Shown piece after piece: positions 1 through 6,027 of a stretch of 10,794 nucleotides of DNA. The translations under genes and the position numbers were made by a program. Position 1 is the first letter of the stretch, and each line of letters starts with the position of its first letter. Source of the DNA: Actinomycetes bacterium (GTDB lineage: Bacteria > Actinomycetota > Acidimicrobiia > Acidimicrobiales > Microtrichaceae); NCBI GenBank assembly GCA_023392475.1, contig JAEVZA010000458.1:1-10794 (forward strand). Reading direction: 5' to 3'. The notes under the pieces were generated by a model. It was not told the DNA's origin and ran no database searches. It saw only the letters and a list, made by a program, of their open reading frames with translations.

Positions 1-602
1 CCCCGACCGCGCTGCCCGCCGACGCGTCCGTGGCGTCGGACGACGGCGAGCTGGCGGACCTCGTGGCCGCCGCCACCGCCGAGGGCCGGGTGCTCGGTCC
101 CGTCGGCCTCCTCGGCGGCGACCTCCACCGCACGCTCGGCGCCCCGGCGCGCACCCGGGAGGACCTCGTGGCCGGGCGGGGGACCGCGTTCCCGATCGAC
201 GTCGGCGAGGTCCTCGTCGACCGCGACGGCGGGCTGGTCACGCAGCACGTGTTCGTCGCCCACCTGGTGGCGTCACGCGGTCCCCGCTGGCGCGGCCGGA
301 CGGTGGTCGCGATGAACGGCTCGTTCCTGGGGTCGGCCGACCTCGGGCCCCGTGCCCACCCGAACGACGGCCTGCTCGACGTGACCGACGGATCGCTCCC
401 GTGGGCGCAGCGCCGGGCCGCCGCCCGGCGTGAGCTCAACGGCTCGCACCTCCCGCACCCGGCGCTGACCGAGCGGCGGACCGCCTCCTACGAGGTGTCC
501 TCGACCCGGCTGCTGGAACTCGTCGTCGACGGGCGGGACATCGGTCGGGCCCGCCACTTCGAGGTGCGGTGCGCGCCCGATGCGGTGACGATCGTCTCGT
601 AG
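1..602 (+). CDS. Lipid / diacylglycerol kinase family protein, 3' part (partial)
   Basis: The frame is open from position 3 to the TAG at 600-602, giving about 199 residues of a protein whose N-terminus lies before the window. The stretch PVGLLGGDLHRTLGAP (around codons 31-46) aligns by eye with the LGTGNDFARTLGIP segment of the DAGK/YegS/NAD-kinase-like fold. The later MNGSFLGSADLGPRAHPNDG resembles the C-terminal lobe segment that ends in DDGLLDV in lipid kinases. The usual GGDGT nucleotide loop and the preceding ~90 residues are missing, as expected if the gene is cut by the edge. Family members phosphorylate diacylglycerol or related lipids at the membrane. The Asn of GTGND appears replaced by Gly, so activity is uncertain. 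A GTG at 30 could serve as a start, but it would leave only half the fold, so I treat the gene as truncated. The next gene begins 27 bases downstream with its own promoter. Confidence 0.62.
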   Translation, partial: PTALPADASVASDDGELADLVAAATAEGRVLGPVGLLGGDLHRTLGAPARTREDLVAGRGTAFPIDVGEVLVDRDGGLVTQHVFVAHLVASRGPRWRGRTVVAMNGSFLGSADLGPRAHPNDGLLDVTDGSLPWAQRRAAARRELNGSHLPHPALTERRTASYEVSSTRLLELVVDGRDIGRARHFEVRCAPDAVTIVS

Positions 603-616
603 CCCCCGCGGCTGGG

Positions 617-622
617 TACCCT
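617..622 (+). promoter_or_regulatory. -10 element of a probable leaderless promoter for the MDR oxidoreductase
   Basis: TACCCT matches the actinobacterial TANNNT -10 pattern and is followed by 7 bases (623-629) before ATG at 630. Transcription would therefore start at or next to the A of the start codon. No Shine-Dalgarno sequence is visible. No convincing -35 is seen. Confidence 0.5.
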
Positions 623-629
623 CGAACCG

Positions 630-1616
630 ATGTACGCGTGGCATCTCGACGAATCCCCGGGGCGGTACGAGTGGGGCGAGGTCCCCGATCCCGTGGTGGG
701 CCCACGGGACGTGCGCGTCCGCGTCCGGGCCACCGCCCTCAACCACATGGACCTGTGGCTCACCACCGGCATGCCCAAACCGCCGGAGTTCCCGCACGTG
801 CCGGGCAACGACGTCGCCGGCGTCGTCGACGCCGTCGGCGACGAGGTGGACGCGTGGTCGCCCGGCGACGAGGTGGTGGTCAACACGGCGGTGGTCCCGG
901 AGGAGGCGCTCGCCCAGGGCATCGACTCCGTCCTGCACCCCGCGATGGCCCTGCTCGGTGAGGCCCGCTGGGGCGGCCACGGCGAGTTCTGCGTGGTCCC
1001 GGGCCACCAGCTCGTGCGCAAGCCCGCCGGCCGCAGCTGGGCCGAGGCGGCGTCGTACCCCGTGTGCGGCACCACCGCGTGGCGCCTGCTCCGCCGGGCG
1101 AAGCTCAAGGCCGGCGACACGGTGCTCGTCACCGGCATCGGCGGCGGCGTGGCGACGGCGGCGATGATGATCGCCAACCACCTCGGCGCCCGCGTGTTCG
1201 TCACGTCGCGCGACGAGGAGAAGCGCACCCGCGCGGTCGAGCTCGGCGCCCGAGAGGCCTTCGACTCCGAGGAGCCCTACCCCGTCACCGCGGACATCGT
1301 GGTCGACAGCATCGGCCCCGCCACGTGGGAGTTCTCGATGCGCACCCTGCGCAACGGCGGGCGCATGTGCGTGTGCGGCGGCACGTCCGGCCCGAAGGTG
1401 AGCCTCAACCTGCCGCGCCTGTTCTTCAAGCAGCTGGACGTCATCGGCGCGAGCTGCGGGAGCCAGGCCGAGTTCGAGTACGTCACCGACCTCGTGGCGG
1501 ACGGCCTGCCGGTGGTGATCGACGAGATCCTCCCGCTCGCGGAGTACCCGCGTGCGCTGGCGCGGCTGCAGAGCGCGTCGCAGCTCGGGAAGATCGTGCT
1601 CGAGCATCCTGAGTGA
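630..1616 (+). CDS. Zinc-binding-dehydrogenase/quinone-oxidoreductase-like MDR protein without zinc ligands
   Basis: A 328-residue medium-chain dehydrogenase/reductase. The GroES-like N-terminal domain carries ALNHMDLW (36-43), typical of quinone oxidoreductase-type MDRs, and the HVPGNDVAGVVDAVG segment (56-70). The Rossmann domain has VLVTGIGGGVATAA (165-178) as the dinucleotide loop. SRDEEKR after the second strand (193-199) hints at NADPH rather than NADH. The catalytic zinc Cys is replaced in the NHMDLW context. The four-Cys structural zinc lobe is absent; residues 82-110 instead form a Cys-free insert (NTAVVPEEALAQGIDSVLHP). Expected chemistry is therefore zinc-independent NAD(P)H-dependent reduction of a quinone or enone, by family analogy; the substrate is unknown. 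It probably has its own promoter 27 bases after the lipid kinase gene, though read-through from that gene is possible. ATG at 630 is set by both the fold and the adjacent -10. Confidence 0.87.
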   Translation: MYAWHLDESPGRYEWGEVPDPVVGPRDVRVRVRATALNHMDLWLTTGMPKPPEFPHVPGNDVAGVVDAVGDEVDAWSPGDEVVVNTAVVPEEALAQGIDSVLHPAMALLGEARWGGHGEFCVVPGHQLVRKPAGRSWAEAASYPVCGTTAWRLLRRAKLKAGDTVLVTGIGGGVATAAMMIANHLGARVFVTSRDEEKRTRAVELGAREAFDSEEPYPVTADIVVDSIGPATWEFSMRTLRNGGRMCVCGGTSGPKVSLNLPRLFFKQLDVIGASCGSQAEFEYVTDLVADGLPVVIDEILPLAEYPRALARLQSASQLGKIVLEHPE

Positions 1617-1652
1617 TCCCTTCGGGACCAGGTGCGGGGCGGGCCGTCCCCG

Positions 1653-1681
1653 TTCCCAGCGGACGGACGCGGGCGTAGGGT
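1653..1681 (+). promoter_or_regulatory. Promoter of tatA (leaderless type)
   Basis: TTCCCA at 1653-1658 (4 of 6 to TTGACA) is followed by 17 bases and TAGGGT at 1676-1681. Seven bases (1682-1688) then separate the -10 from ATG at 1689. Spacing is ideal for a sigma-70-like promoter whose transcript begins at the start codon. No Shine-Dalgarno sequence is seen. Confidence 0.55.
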
Positions 1682-1688
1682 CGACAGC

Positions 1689-1949
1689 ATGTTCGGTGGA
1701 GACGAGTGGTTGATCATCGCCATCGTGGCCCTGGTGCTCTTCGGCGGGTCCCAGCTGCCCAAGCTGGCGAAGAACCTGGGCGAGGCCCAGCGTGAGCTGA
1801 AGAAGGCGATGAAGGAACCCGAGGAGCCCGCGCCGAGCACCACCGCGAGCACGGCGGCGAGCGCCCCAGCGAGCCCTCCGCCGAGCACCACGACCGGCGA
1901 CGCGGCGGCACCCGCGCCGTCCAAGGAGCTGACGCCACCGCCGGAGTGA
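1689..1949 (+). CDS. tatA: Sec-independent protein translocase subunit TatA/TatE
   Basis: An 86-residue TatA-type protein. Residues 1-20 form a short hydrophobic membrane helix (WLIIAIVALVLFGGSQLP). The conserved FG hinge follows (F18-G19), then the amphipathic helix KLAKNLGEAQRELKKAMKE, and then a disordered Pro/Ala/Thr-rich tail from about residue 47. This is the standard TatA layout. TatA oligomers form or thin the membrane for export of folded proteins bearing twin-arginine signals, together with TatC and often TatB. Neither tatC nor tatB is adjacent, so the gene is an orphan here, which is common in Actinomycetota. The tail is longer than the minimal family length and low in complexity. 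The start is supported by the -10 at 1676-1681. TatB is an alternative, but the short length and the Gly after Phe favour TatA/E. Confidence 0.9.
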   Translation: MFGGDEWLIIAIVALVLFGGSQLPKLAKNLGEAQRELKKAMKEPEEPAPSTTASTAASAPASPPPSTTTGDAAAPAPSKELTPPPE

Positions 1950-1967
1950 GTCCACCCCCCACCCCCG

Positions 1968-1986
1968 GCCCTGAGGCGGGCAGGGC
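1968..1986 (+). terminator. Candidate terminator hairpin after tatA
   Basis: GCCCTG (1968-1973) pairs perfectly with CAGGGC (1981-1986) around a 7-base loop. A longer alternative pairs CCCGGCCC (1964-1971) with GGGCCGGG (1993-2000). It starts 19 bases after the tatA stop and lies before the next promoter. There is no T-tract, and in DNA this GC-rich such stems also occur by chance. Confidence 0.4.
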
Positions 1987-2022
1987 GGGCGGGGGCCGGG
2001 ACGGGGCCGCCGGGCGCACCGG

Positions 2023-2028
2023 TAGGGT
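2023..2028 (+). promoter_or_regulatory. -10 element of a leaderless promoter for the M20 gene; decides its start
   Basis: TAGGGT is identical to the tatA -10 and is again followed by exactly 7 bases (2029-2035) before GTG at 2036. It argues for that GTG against the in-frame ATG at 1946, which would add 30 Pro/Gly/Arg-rich residues and overlap the tatA stop. No good -35 is visible at the expected place. Confidence 0.55.
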
Positions 2029-2035
2029 GACCGAC

Positions 2036-3172
2036 GTGAGCGCCATCGACGACGCCTGGTCGCGGGTCGACGAGCTGTCCGAACTGCTCCTCGACGTCAG
2101 CCACGACATCTGGGACCACCCCGAGCTCTGCTTCGAGGAGCACCACGCGCACGACGTGCTGTGCGACGCGCTCGAGTCGCAGGGGCTCAGGACGACGCGC
2201 CACGCGTACAACCTCGAGACGGCGTTCGTGGCCGAGGCCGGGACCGAGGGGCCGTGCGTCGCGGTGCTCTGCGAGTACGACGCCCTGCCCGACATCGGCC
2301 ACGCGTGCGGCCACAACGTGATCGCCGCCGCCGGGCTCGGGGCCGGGCTCGCCGCGGCGTCGCTGGCCGAGTCCCTCGGCGGCCGCGTGCGCATCCTCGG
2401 CACCCCGGCCGAGGAGGGCGGCGGCGGCAAGGTGTTCATGATCCGGCGCGGCGCGCTCGACGGCGTCGACGCCGCGCTGATGGTCCACCCCGCCGACCAC
2501 GACCTGCCGTCGATCCACGCGATCGCGATCCAGGAGCTCAACGTCACGTACGCGGGCGTGGCCGCACACGCCGCCGCCGCGCCGGAGAAGGGCCGCAACG
2601 CGCTCGACGCCGCGGTGCTCGGCTACATGAACGTCTCGGCGCTGCGCCAGCACATCCGCCCCGACGAGCGCGTGCACGGCATCTTCACCCAGGCGGGGGA
2701 CAAGCCGAACATCGTGCCGCGGTCGGCCGCGGCCCAGTGGTACGTGCGCTCGACCGACCTGCGCTCGCTCGAGTCGCTCAAGGCCCGGGTGCTCGACTGC
2801 CTGCGGGCCGGAGCGCTCGCGGCCGGCTGCACCATGGAGCACGAGTGGCGCGACCCCGCCTACGCGGACCTGGTGGACGACGTGTGGCTCCTCGAGCGCT
2901 GGCGGGACCACAGCACCCGCCTGGGCCGACCCCCGCAGGACCCGGCCGAGGTCGGCGGGGTGGTGGGCAGCACCGACATGGGCAACGTGAGCCACGAGGT
3001 GCCCTCGATCCACCCCATGATCGCCGTGGCGCCGTCGGGGGTGTCGATCCACACCCCCGAGTTCGCCCAGCACGCCCGCGGGCCCGCCGGGGACCGGGCG
3101 GTGCTGGACGGCGCCAAGGCCCTGGCGGCCGTCGTCCTCGACCGCTGGGAGCGGGGTTCCGACCCGGCCTGA
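2036..3172 (+). CDS. M20D-type amidohydrolase / PM20D2(ACY1L2)-like dipeptidase
   Basis: A 378-residue metallo-amidohydrolase of the M20 peptidase family. The metal-site pattern is complete: C91 and H93 in GHACGHN, catalytic E126 with ligand E127 in GTPAEEGG, H151 in MVHPADH, and H326 in PSIHP. The C91-H93-E127-H151 spacings (2, 34, 24) equal those I recall for the plant M20D enzyme ILL2. The phrase STDMGNVSHEVPSIHP (312-327) is characteristic of the ACY1L2/PM20D2 branch, which cleaves amide or dipeptide bonds such as N-acyl or beta-alanyl amino acids. It lacks a signal peptide, so it is cytosolic. The substrate is not predictable from context. Residues from about 165 to 280 form the lid/dimerisation domain. 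GTG at 2036 is preferred over ATG at 1946 because of the -10 at 2023-2028 and because the added N-terminus would be low-complexity. Confidence 0.9.
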   Translation: MSAIDDAWSRVDELSELLLDVSHDIWDHPELCFEEHHAHDVLCDALESQGLRTTRHAYNLETAFVAEAGTEGPCVAVLCEYDALPDIGHACGHNVIAAAGLGAGLAAASLAESLGGRVRILGTPAEEGGGGKVFMIRRGALDGVDAALMVHPADHDLPSIHAIAIQELNVTYAGVAAHAAAAPEKGRNALDAAVLGYMNVSALRQHIRPDERVHGIFTQAGDKPNIVPRSAAAQWYVRSTDLRSLESLKARVLDCLRAGALAAGCTMEHEWRDPAYADLVDDVWLLERWRDHSTRLGRPPQDPAEVGGVVGSTDMGNVSHEVPSIHPMIAVAPSGVSIHTPEFAQHARGPAGDRAVLDGAKALAAVVLDRWERGSDPA

Positions 3173-3191
3173 CGGGCCTCCCGGTCGATCC

Positions 3192-3207
3192 CCGGGGGTC
3201 CCCCCGG
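3192..3207 (+). terminator. Candidate hairpin between the M20 gene and the tandem ThyX gene
   Basis: CCGGGG (3192-3197) pairs with CCCCGG (3202-3207) around a 4-base loop, 20 bases after the M20 stop. It overlaps the position where a -35 for the next promoter would lie. There is no T-tract. It may end M20 transcription, but it could be a chance palindrome in GC-rich sequence. Confidence 0.33.
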
Positions 3208-3214
3208 TCCGCTC

Positions 3215-3220
3215 TATCCT
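3215..3220 (+). promoter_or_regulatory. -10 element of a leaderless promoter for the tandem ThyX gene
   Basis: TATCCT fits TANNNT and lies 8 bases before ATG at 3229. It supports that ATG as the true start, although the frame stays open upstream to 2161 inside the M20 gene. No Shine-Dalgarno sequence is present. Confidence 0.52.
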
Positions 3221-3228
3221 CGGCGCCG

Positions 3229-4851
3229 ATGACGCCCGTCCCCACCTACGTTGCCGAGCAGTTCAGCGACGACGAGCAGGTCGTCCTGCGCCGGTACTTC
3301 ACCAACCTCGACGGGCCGGTCTTCGCCCTGGTGAACCTCCCCGAGGTGGTCAAGGGCGCCCTGTTCGCCCGGTACTCCCGCTCGGCCAAGTCGCTCCGCC
3401 GGCTGTTCCTCGACGAGTTCGTCGGCGAGCTGGACACCACCGGCGACGAGTCCGTGGACGCGACGATCGGGCTGGCCCGCGCCGAGTCCCTCTACGACCG
3501 GGTGTTCTTCGAGTACGGCGACGACAGCGTCGCCCAGCTCGGCGGGGTGCACCTCGCCTGCGAGCAGGCCTCGAACCTGCTCACGAAGGTCCTCGAGTGG
3601 GGTCGGCTCATGTCGTACCTCGAGCAGTCCACCCGCTACATCCCGTACGACGAGCGCCTCGGCGGTCGCTACCGCTACCACCGGGACCCGGAGGTCCTCG
3701 GGTCCAACCTCGGCGCGCGCTTCGTCGGCGACATGGACCGCCTCTTCGACGCGTACGCGGACCTGGCGCGTGACATCCAGGACCACTTCCGCGAGCGCCA
3801 CCCGAAGAGCGAGACCGACTCCGACTTCGTCTACCGCCAGGCGATCCGCGCGAAGGCGTTCGACGCCGTCCGGGGCATCCTGCCCGCGGCGTCGCTGTCC
3901 AACGTCGGCATCTACGGGTCCGGCCAGGGCTTCGAGGCGCTGCTCCTGCGCATGCGCTCGCACCCGCTGCCCGAGGCCCGCCAGTACGCGGACCTGATGC
4001 TCGCCGAGCTGCGCAAGGTCATCCCGAGCTTCCTGAAGCGAGTCGACCTGCCGGAGCGCGGCCTCGCGTGGAGCGACTACCTGCGCACCAACCGGGAGGC
4101 GATGGAGGCCGTCGCGTACGAGATGCTGAGCGACGACGAGGTGCGGGGCCCCACCGAGCCGGGCGTCGAGCTCGTCGACTTCGACCCCGAGGGCGAGCTC
4201 AAGGTCGTCGCCGCGATGCTCTACCCGTACACGGGCCTGTCCGAGTCGACCCTGATCGAGCGCGTGCGGGCCATGTCGGTCGACGACCGGCTCGCCGTCA
4301 TCCGCTCCTACGTGGGGGAGCGGAGCAACCGCCGCCACAAGCCGGGCCGCGCGCTCGAGCGCACGGACTACCGCTTCGACGTCGTGTCCGACTACGGGGC
4401 GTTCCGGGACCTCCAGCGGCACCGGATCATGACCGTGGAGTGGCAGGAGCTCACCCCGCGGCACGGCTACACCCGACCCGCCGCGATCGACGACGCCGGG
4501 TTCACCGAGCGCTTCGACGAGGCGATGGACGTCTCCGCCTCCCTGTGGTCCGCGCTCGCGGAGCGGTTCCCGGAGCGGGCCGGCTACGCGGTGGCCCTGG
4601 CGTACCGCGTCCGGTACGCCATGCAGTTCAACGCCCGCGAGGCGATGCACCTGATCGAGCTGCGCACCTCGATCCAGGGCCACCCGAGCTACCGGGCGGT
4701 GGGGCAGCAGATGCACCACCTCATCTCGGAGCGCGCCGGGCACCGGGCGATCGCCGAGATGATGCGCTTCGTCGACCACTCCGGCGAGGCCGAGCTCGAG
4801 CGCCTCGGGGCCGAGCGGCGGGCCGAGACCCGGCGCGGCGCGACCGCCTGA
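3229..4851 (+). CDS. Tandem ThyX-like protein (FAD-dependent thymidylate synthase family, two domains)
   Basis: A 540-residue protein, about twice the 200-250 residues of an ordinary ThyX, which methylates dUMP using FAD and methylene-tetrahydrofolate. Two ThyX-like halves are visible. Half one (about 30-270) has SYLEQSTRY at 129-137, matching the S-x-x-E-x-S-x-R-Y dUMP/FAD segment, but the preceding RHR reads WGR (124-126). Its C-terminal part has FEALLLRMR and ARQYADLM. Half two (about 320-515) keeps RHR (397-399), followed by E407, T409 and R411, an E-x-T-x-R variant two residues further away than usual. It ends with FNAREAMHLIELR (467-479), a good ThyX C-terminal signature. Each half thus keeps a different part of the site. 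It could be an active pseudo-dimeric ThyX or a relative with another role; I infer neither firmly. The gene stands alone with its own promoter, and no other folate or nucleotide gene adjoins it. Confidence 0.82.
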   Translation: MTPVPTYVAEQFSDDEQVVLRRYFTNLDGPVFALVNLPEVVKGALFARYSRSAKSLRRLFLDEFVGELDTTGDESVDATIGLARAESLYDRVFFEYGDDSVAQLGGVHLACEQASNLLTKVLEWGRLMSYLEQSTRYIPYDERLGGRYRYHRDPEVLGSNLGARFVGDMDRLFDAYADLARDIQDHFRERHPKSETDSDFVYRQAIRAKAFDAVRGILPAASLSNVGIYGSGQGFEALLLRMRSHPLPEARQYADLMLAELRKVIPSFLKRVDLPERGLAWSDYLRTNREAMEAVAYEMLSDDEVRGPTEPGVELVDFDPEGELKVVAAMLYPYTGLSESTLIERVRAMSVDDRLAVIRSYVGERSNRRHKPGRALERTDYRFDVVSDYGAFRDLQRHRIMTVEWQELTPRHGYTRPAAIDDAGFTERFDEAMDVSASLWSALAERFPERAGYAVALAYRVRYAMQFNAREAMHLIELRTSIQGHPSYRAVGQQMHHLISERAGHRAIAEMMRFVDHSGEAELERLGAERRAETRRGATA

Positions 4852-4860
4852 TCCAGCCCC

Positions 4861-4891
4861 TGACCGCAGGTCACCGGGGCCCCGGCGCCCC
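4861..4891 (+). terminator. Candidate terminator region after the tandem ThyX gene
   Basis: Two adjacent small hairpins follow the stop codon by about 10 bases. TGACC (4861-4865) pairs with GGTCA (4869-4873) around gca. GGGGC (4876-4880) pairs with GCCCC (4887-4891) around six bases. The stems are short and no T-tract follows. Confidence 0.35.
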
Positions 4892-4929
4892 ACCCCCAAG
4901 GGTGTGCGCCTCCGCCGGGCGGCCGTGTC

Positions 4930-4935
4930 TATGAT
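4930..4935 (+). promoter_or_regulatory. -10 element of the promoter for the DUF4193-like operon
   Basis: TATGAT differs from the TATAAT consensus at one base and is the best -10 in the window. Transcription would start near 4942, giving a 5' leader of roughly 44 bases before ATG at 4986. This contrasts with the leaderless genes nearby. No clear -35 is visible around 4907-4912. Confidence 0.55.
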
Positions 4936-4976
4936 GCGCCCGACCTCGGCCGGAACGACCGTCCGAGTGCAGCGCC

Positions 4977-4982
4977 AGAGGA
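4977..4982 (+). promoter_or_regulatory. Ribosome binding site of the DUF4193-like gene
   Basis: AGAGGA lies 3 bases before ATG at 4986, slightly close but recognisable as a Shine-Dalgarno sequence. It fits the leadered transcript implied by the -10 at 4930-4935 and fixes this start. Confidence 0.5.
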
Positions 4983-4985
4983 CAC

Positions 4986-5507
4986 ATGGACGACGACGAA
5001 CTGCTGGACGAGGACCTCGACGAGGAGGAGCTCGACGGCGACGACCTGGAGGACGGCGAGGACCTCGAGGACGAGGAGCTCGACGACGAGGTCGGGATCG
5101 AGGACGGCGACGCCGACGGCGACGGCGAGGAGGCCGCCGCCGGCGACGACGAGGACGCCGAGGACGACGTCCCGGTCGCGCGCAAGAAGCGCAGCGGCGA
5201 CGAGGACGACGACGACGAGGAGGAGGACCCCGACGACGTCGAGGCCGACCTCGACACGATCCTCAAGGACCGCATCGCCGCGGGCGACGACGAGGAGGAC
5301 GAGGAGGAGCTCGACGAGCCCGGCACCGAGCCCGGCGAGCGCGTCGCCGCCAAGGGCGCGGACGAGTTCACGTGCCCGACCTGCTTCCTGATCGTGCACC
5401 CCCGCCAGTTCGGTCGGAGCGGCGCGCTCACCTGCCCCGAGGGCTACGACCCGTGCGGCGGCATGGCCATCGTCCAGAAGCTCGCCAAGCGGGCGAAGAA
5501 GGGCTGA
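4986..5507 (+). CDS. Highly acidic DUF4193-like zinc-ribbon protein
   Basis: 173 residues. The first 110 are overwhelmingly Asp/Glu, with one short basic patch (VARKKR, 64-69) and the segment VEADLDTILKDRIAAG (85-100). The C-terminal part has DEFTCPTCFLIVHPRQF (127-142), which matches the DEFTCSSCFLVHHRSQ signature of the actinobacterial DUF4193 family. Four Cys (130, 133, 150, 157) and H138 could form a zinc ribbon, but the second pair is C-x6-C instead of C-x2-C. It ends in a basic tail (KLAKRAKKG). The family's function is unknown. The charge pattern of a long acidic arm, a zinc ribbon and a basic end suggests binding to basic proteins or to nucleic-acid machinery; that is inference. Family members I recall are near 100 residues, so the acidic arm here is extended. 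It is the first gene of a four-gene operon, 3 bases from the next. Confidence 0.8.
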   Translation: MDDDELLDEDLDEEELDGDDLEDGEDLEDEELDDEVGIEDGDADGDGEEAAAGDDEDAEDDVPVARKKRSGDEDDDDEEEDPDDVEADLDTILKDRIAAGDDEEDEEELDEPGTEPGERVAAKGADEFTCPTCFLIVHPRQFGRSGALTCPEGYDPCGGMAIVQKLAKRAKKG

Positions 5508-5510
5508 CCG

Positions 5511-5996
5511 GTGGCCGACGACGGCGACGAGCAGGGCGGCGGGCTCGCCGACCTGCCGATGGTGGTGCTCGACGAGGTCCTGCACGCGGTGCCGCGCCTC
5601 GTCGACCGCACCCGCGCCCAGGCCGAGCTCGCCCGTCGCGTCGCCGCCGCGCTGCCGTGCGTCGGCGGCCTCGTCCGGACGGACCGCCGCGCCGCGCCGA
5701 CGTCGGACCCCGGGCCGCCGATCGACGTGCTCCAGGTCGTCGCCCTGGGCGACGACGAGGACGCAGAACCGGAGGAACCGGCCGCGGCCGTGGCCTCCGA
5801 GGCGGCGGACGCCACCCCGGTGCCCGACGAGTCGGACCTGCCGGTCCCCGACTACGACAGCCTCGCCGCGTCGCAGGTGGTGCCCCGGCTGACCACGCTC
5901 TCGGCCGACGAGCTCGCCACGGTCGGCGCCTACGAGCGGGCGCACCGCAACCGCCAGACGATCCTGAACCGGGTCCGCCAGCTGCAGGCCGGCTGA
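5511..5996 (+). CDS. Small protein with C-terminal helical YDSL...YERAHRNR domain
   Basis: 161 residues starting with GTG, 3 bases after the previous stop; an AAGGG about 7 bases upstream can act as ribosome binding site. Residues 13-50 look helical (DLPMVVLDEVLHAVPRLV). Residues 56-105 are acidic, Ala/Pro-rich and probably disordered. Residues 110-158 form a compact helical module, LPVPDYDSLAASQVVPRL followed by LSADELATVGAYERAHRNR. Modules with the pattern P-x-Y-D-x-L ... L-x-x-x-E-L ... Y-E-x-x-H occur at the C-terminus of many actinobacterial small proteins. I believe this is the DUF8129-type domain, but cannot verify that here. No catalytic motif, signal peptide or membrane helix is seen. 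Its tight coupling to the DUF4193-like gene suggests they work together. Function unknown. Confidence 0.72.
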   Translation: MADDGDEQGGGLADLPMVVLDEVLHAVPRLVDRTRAQAELARRVAAALPCVGGLVRTDRRAAPTSDPGPPIDVLQVVALGDDEDAEPEEPAAAVASEAADATPVPDESDLPVPDYDSLAASQVVPRLTTLSADELATVGAYERAHRNRQTILNRVRQLQAG

Positions 5997-6017
5997 CCGG
6001 CCCGGGCGCGCCCCGCC

Positions 6018-6022
6018 GGAGG
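6018..6022 (+). promoter_or_regulatory. Shine-Dalgarno of the GNAT gene; decides its start
   Basis: GGAGG sits 5 bases before GTG at 6028. The alternative GTG at 6022 begins on the last base of this motif and could not use it, so 6028 is the better start. Confidence 0.6.
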
Positions 6023-6027
6023 TGACC

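Noticed and set aside
1617..1652. Hairpins TCCC-ttc-GGGA (1617-1627) and GGGG/CCCC (1636-1651) after the MDR gene
   Set aside because: Stems are only 4 bp; no better than chance in such GC-rich sequence, so not called as a terminator.
273..1955. Long minus-strand open frame of 560 residues, rich in Arg/His/Gly/Ala
   Set aside because: It is antisense to the lipid kinase, MDR and tatA genes. Its composition is that of a GC-rich shadow frame, with no recognisable domain.
1277..3073. Minus-strand open frame of 598 residues
   Set aside because: Antisense to the MDR, tatA and M20 genes, which have clear motifs. The His/Arg/Val-rich content is typical of a shadow of high-GC coding sequence.
2161..3228. 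Upstream extension of the tandem ThyX frame by 356 codons
   Set aside because: It overlaps the M20 gene in another frame, is Arg-rich without motifs, and the TATCCT 8 bases before ATG 3229 marks the real start.
3214..4899. Minus-strand open frame of 561 residues
   Set aside because: Fully antisense to the ThyX-like gene, whose motifs are clear. No start signal or domain is visible.
4871..5431. Ser-rich minus-strand frame opposite the acidic gene
   Set aside because: The poly-Ser is simply the complement of GAC/GAG/GAT codons of the acidic protein.
4904..6025. 373-residue Arg-rich forward frame
   Set aside because: A +1-type shadow of the acidic and helical genes; its Arg-Gly runs result from reading GAC/GAG repeats out of frame.
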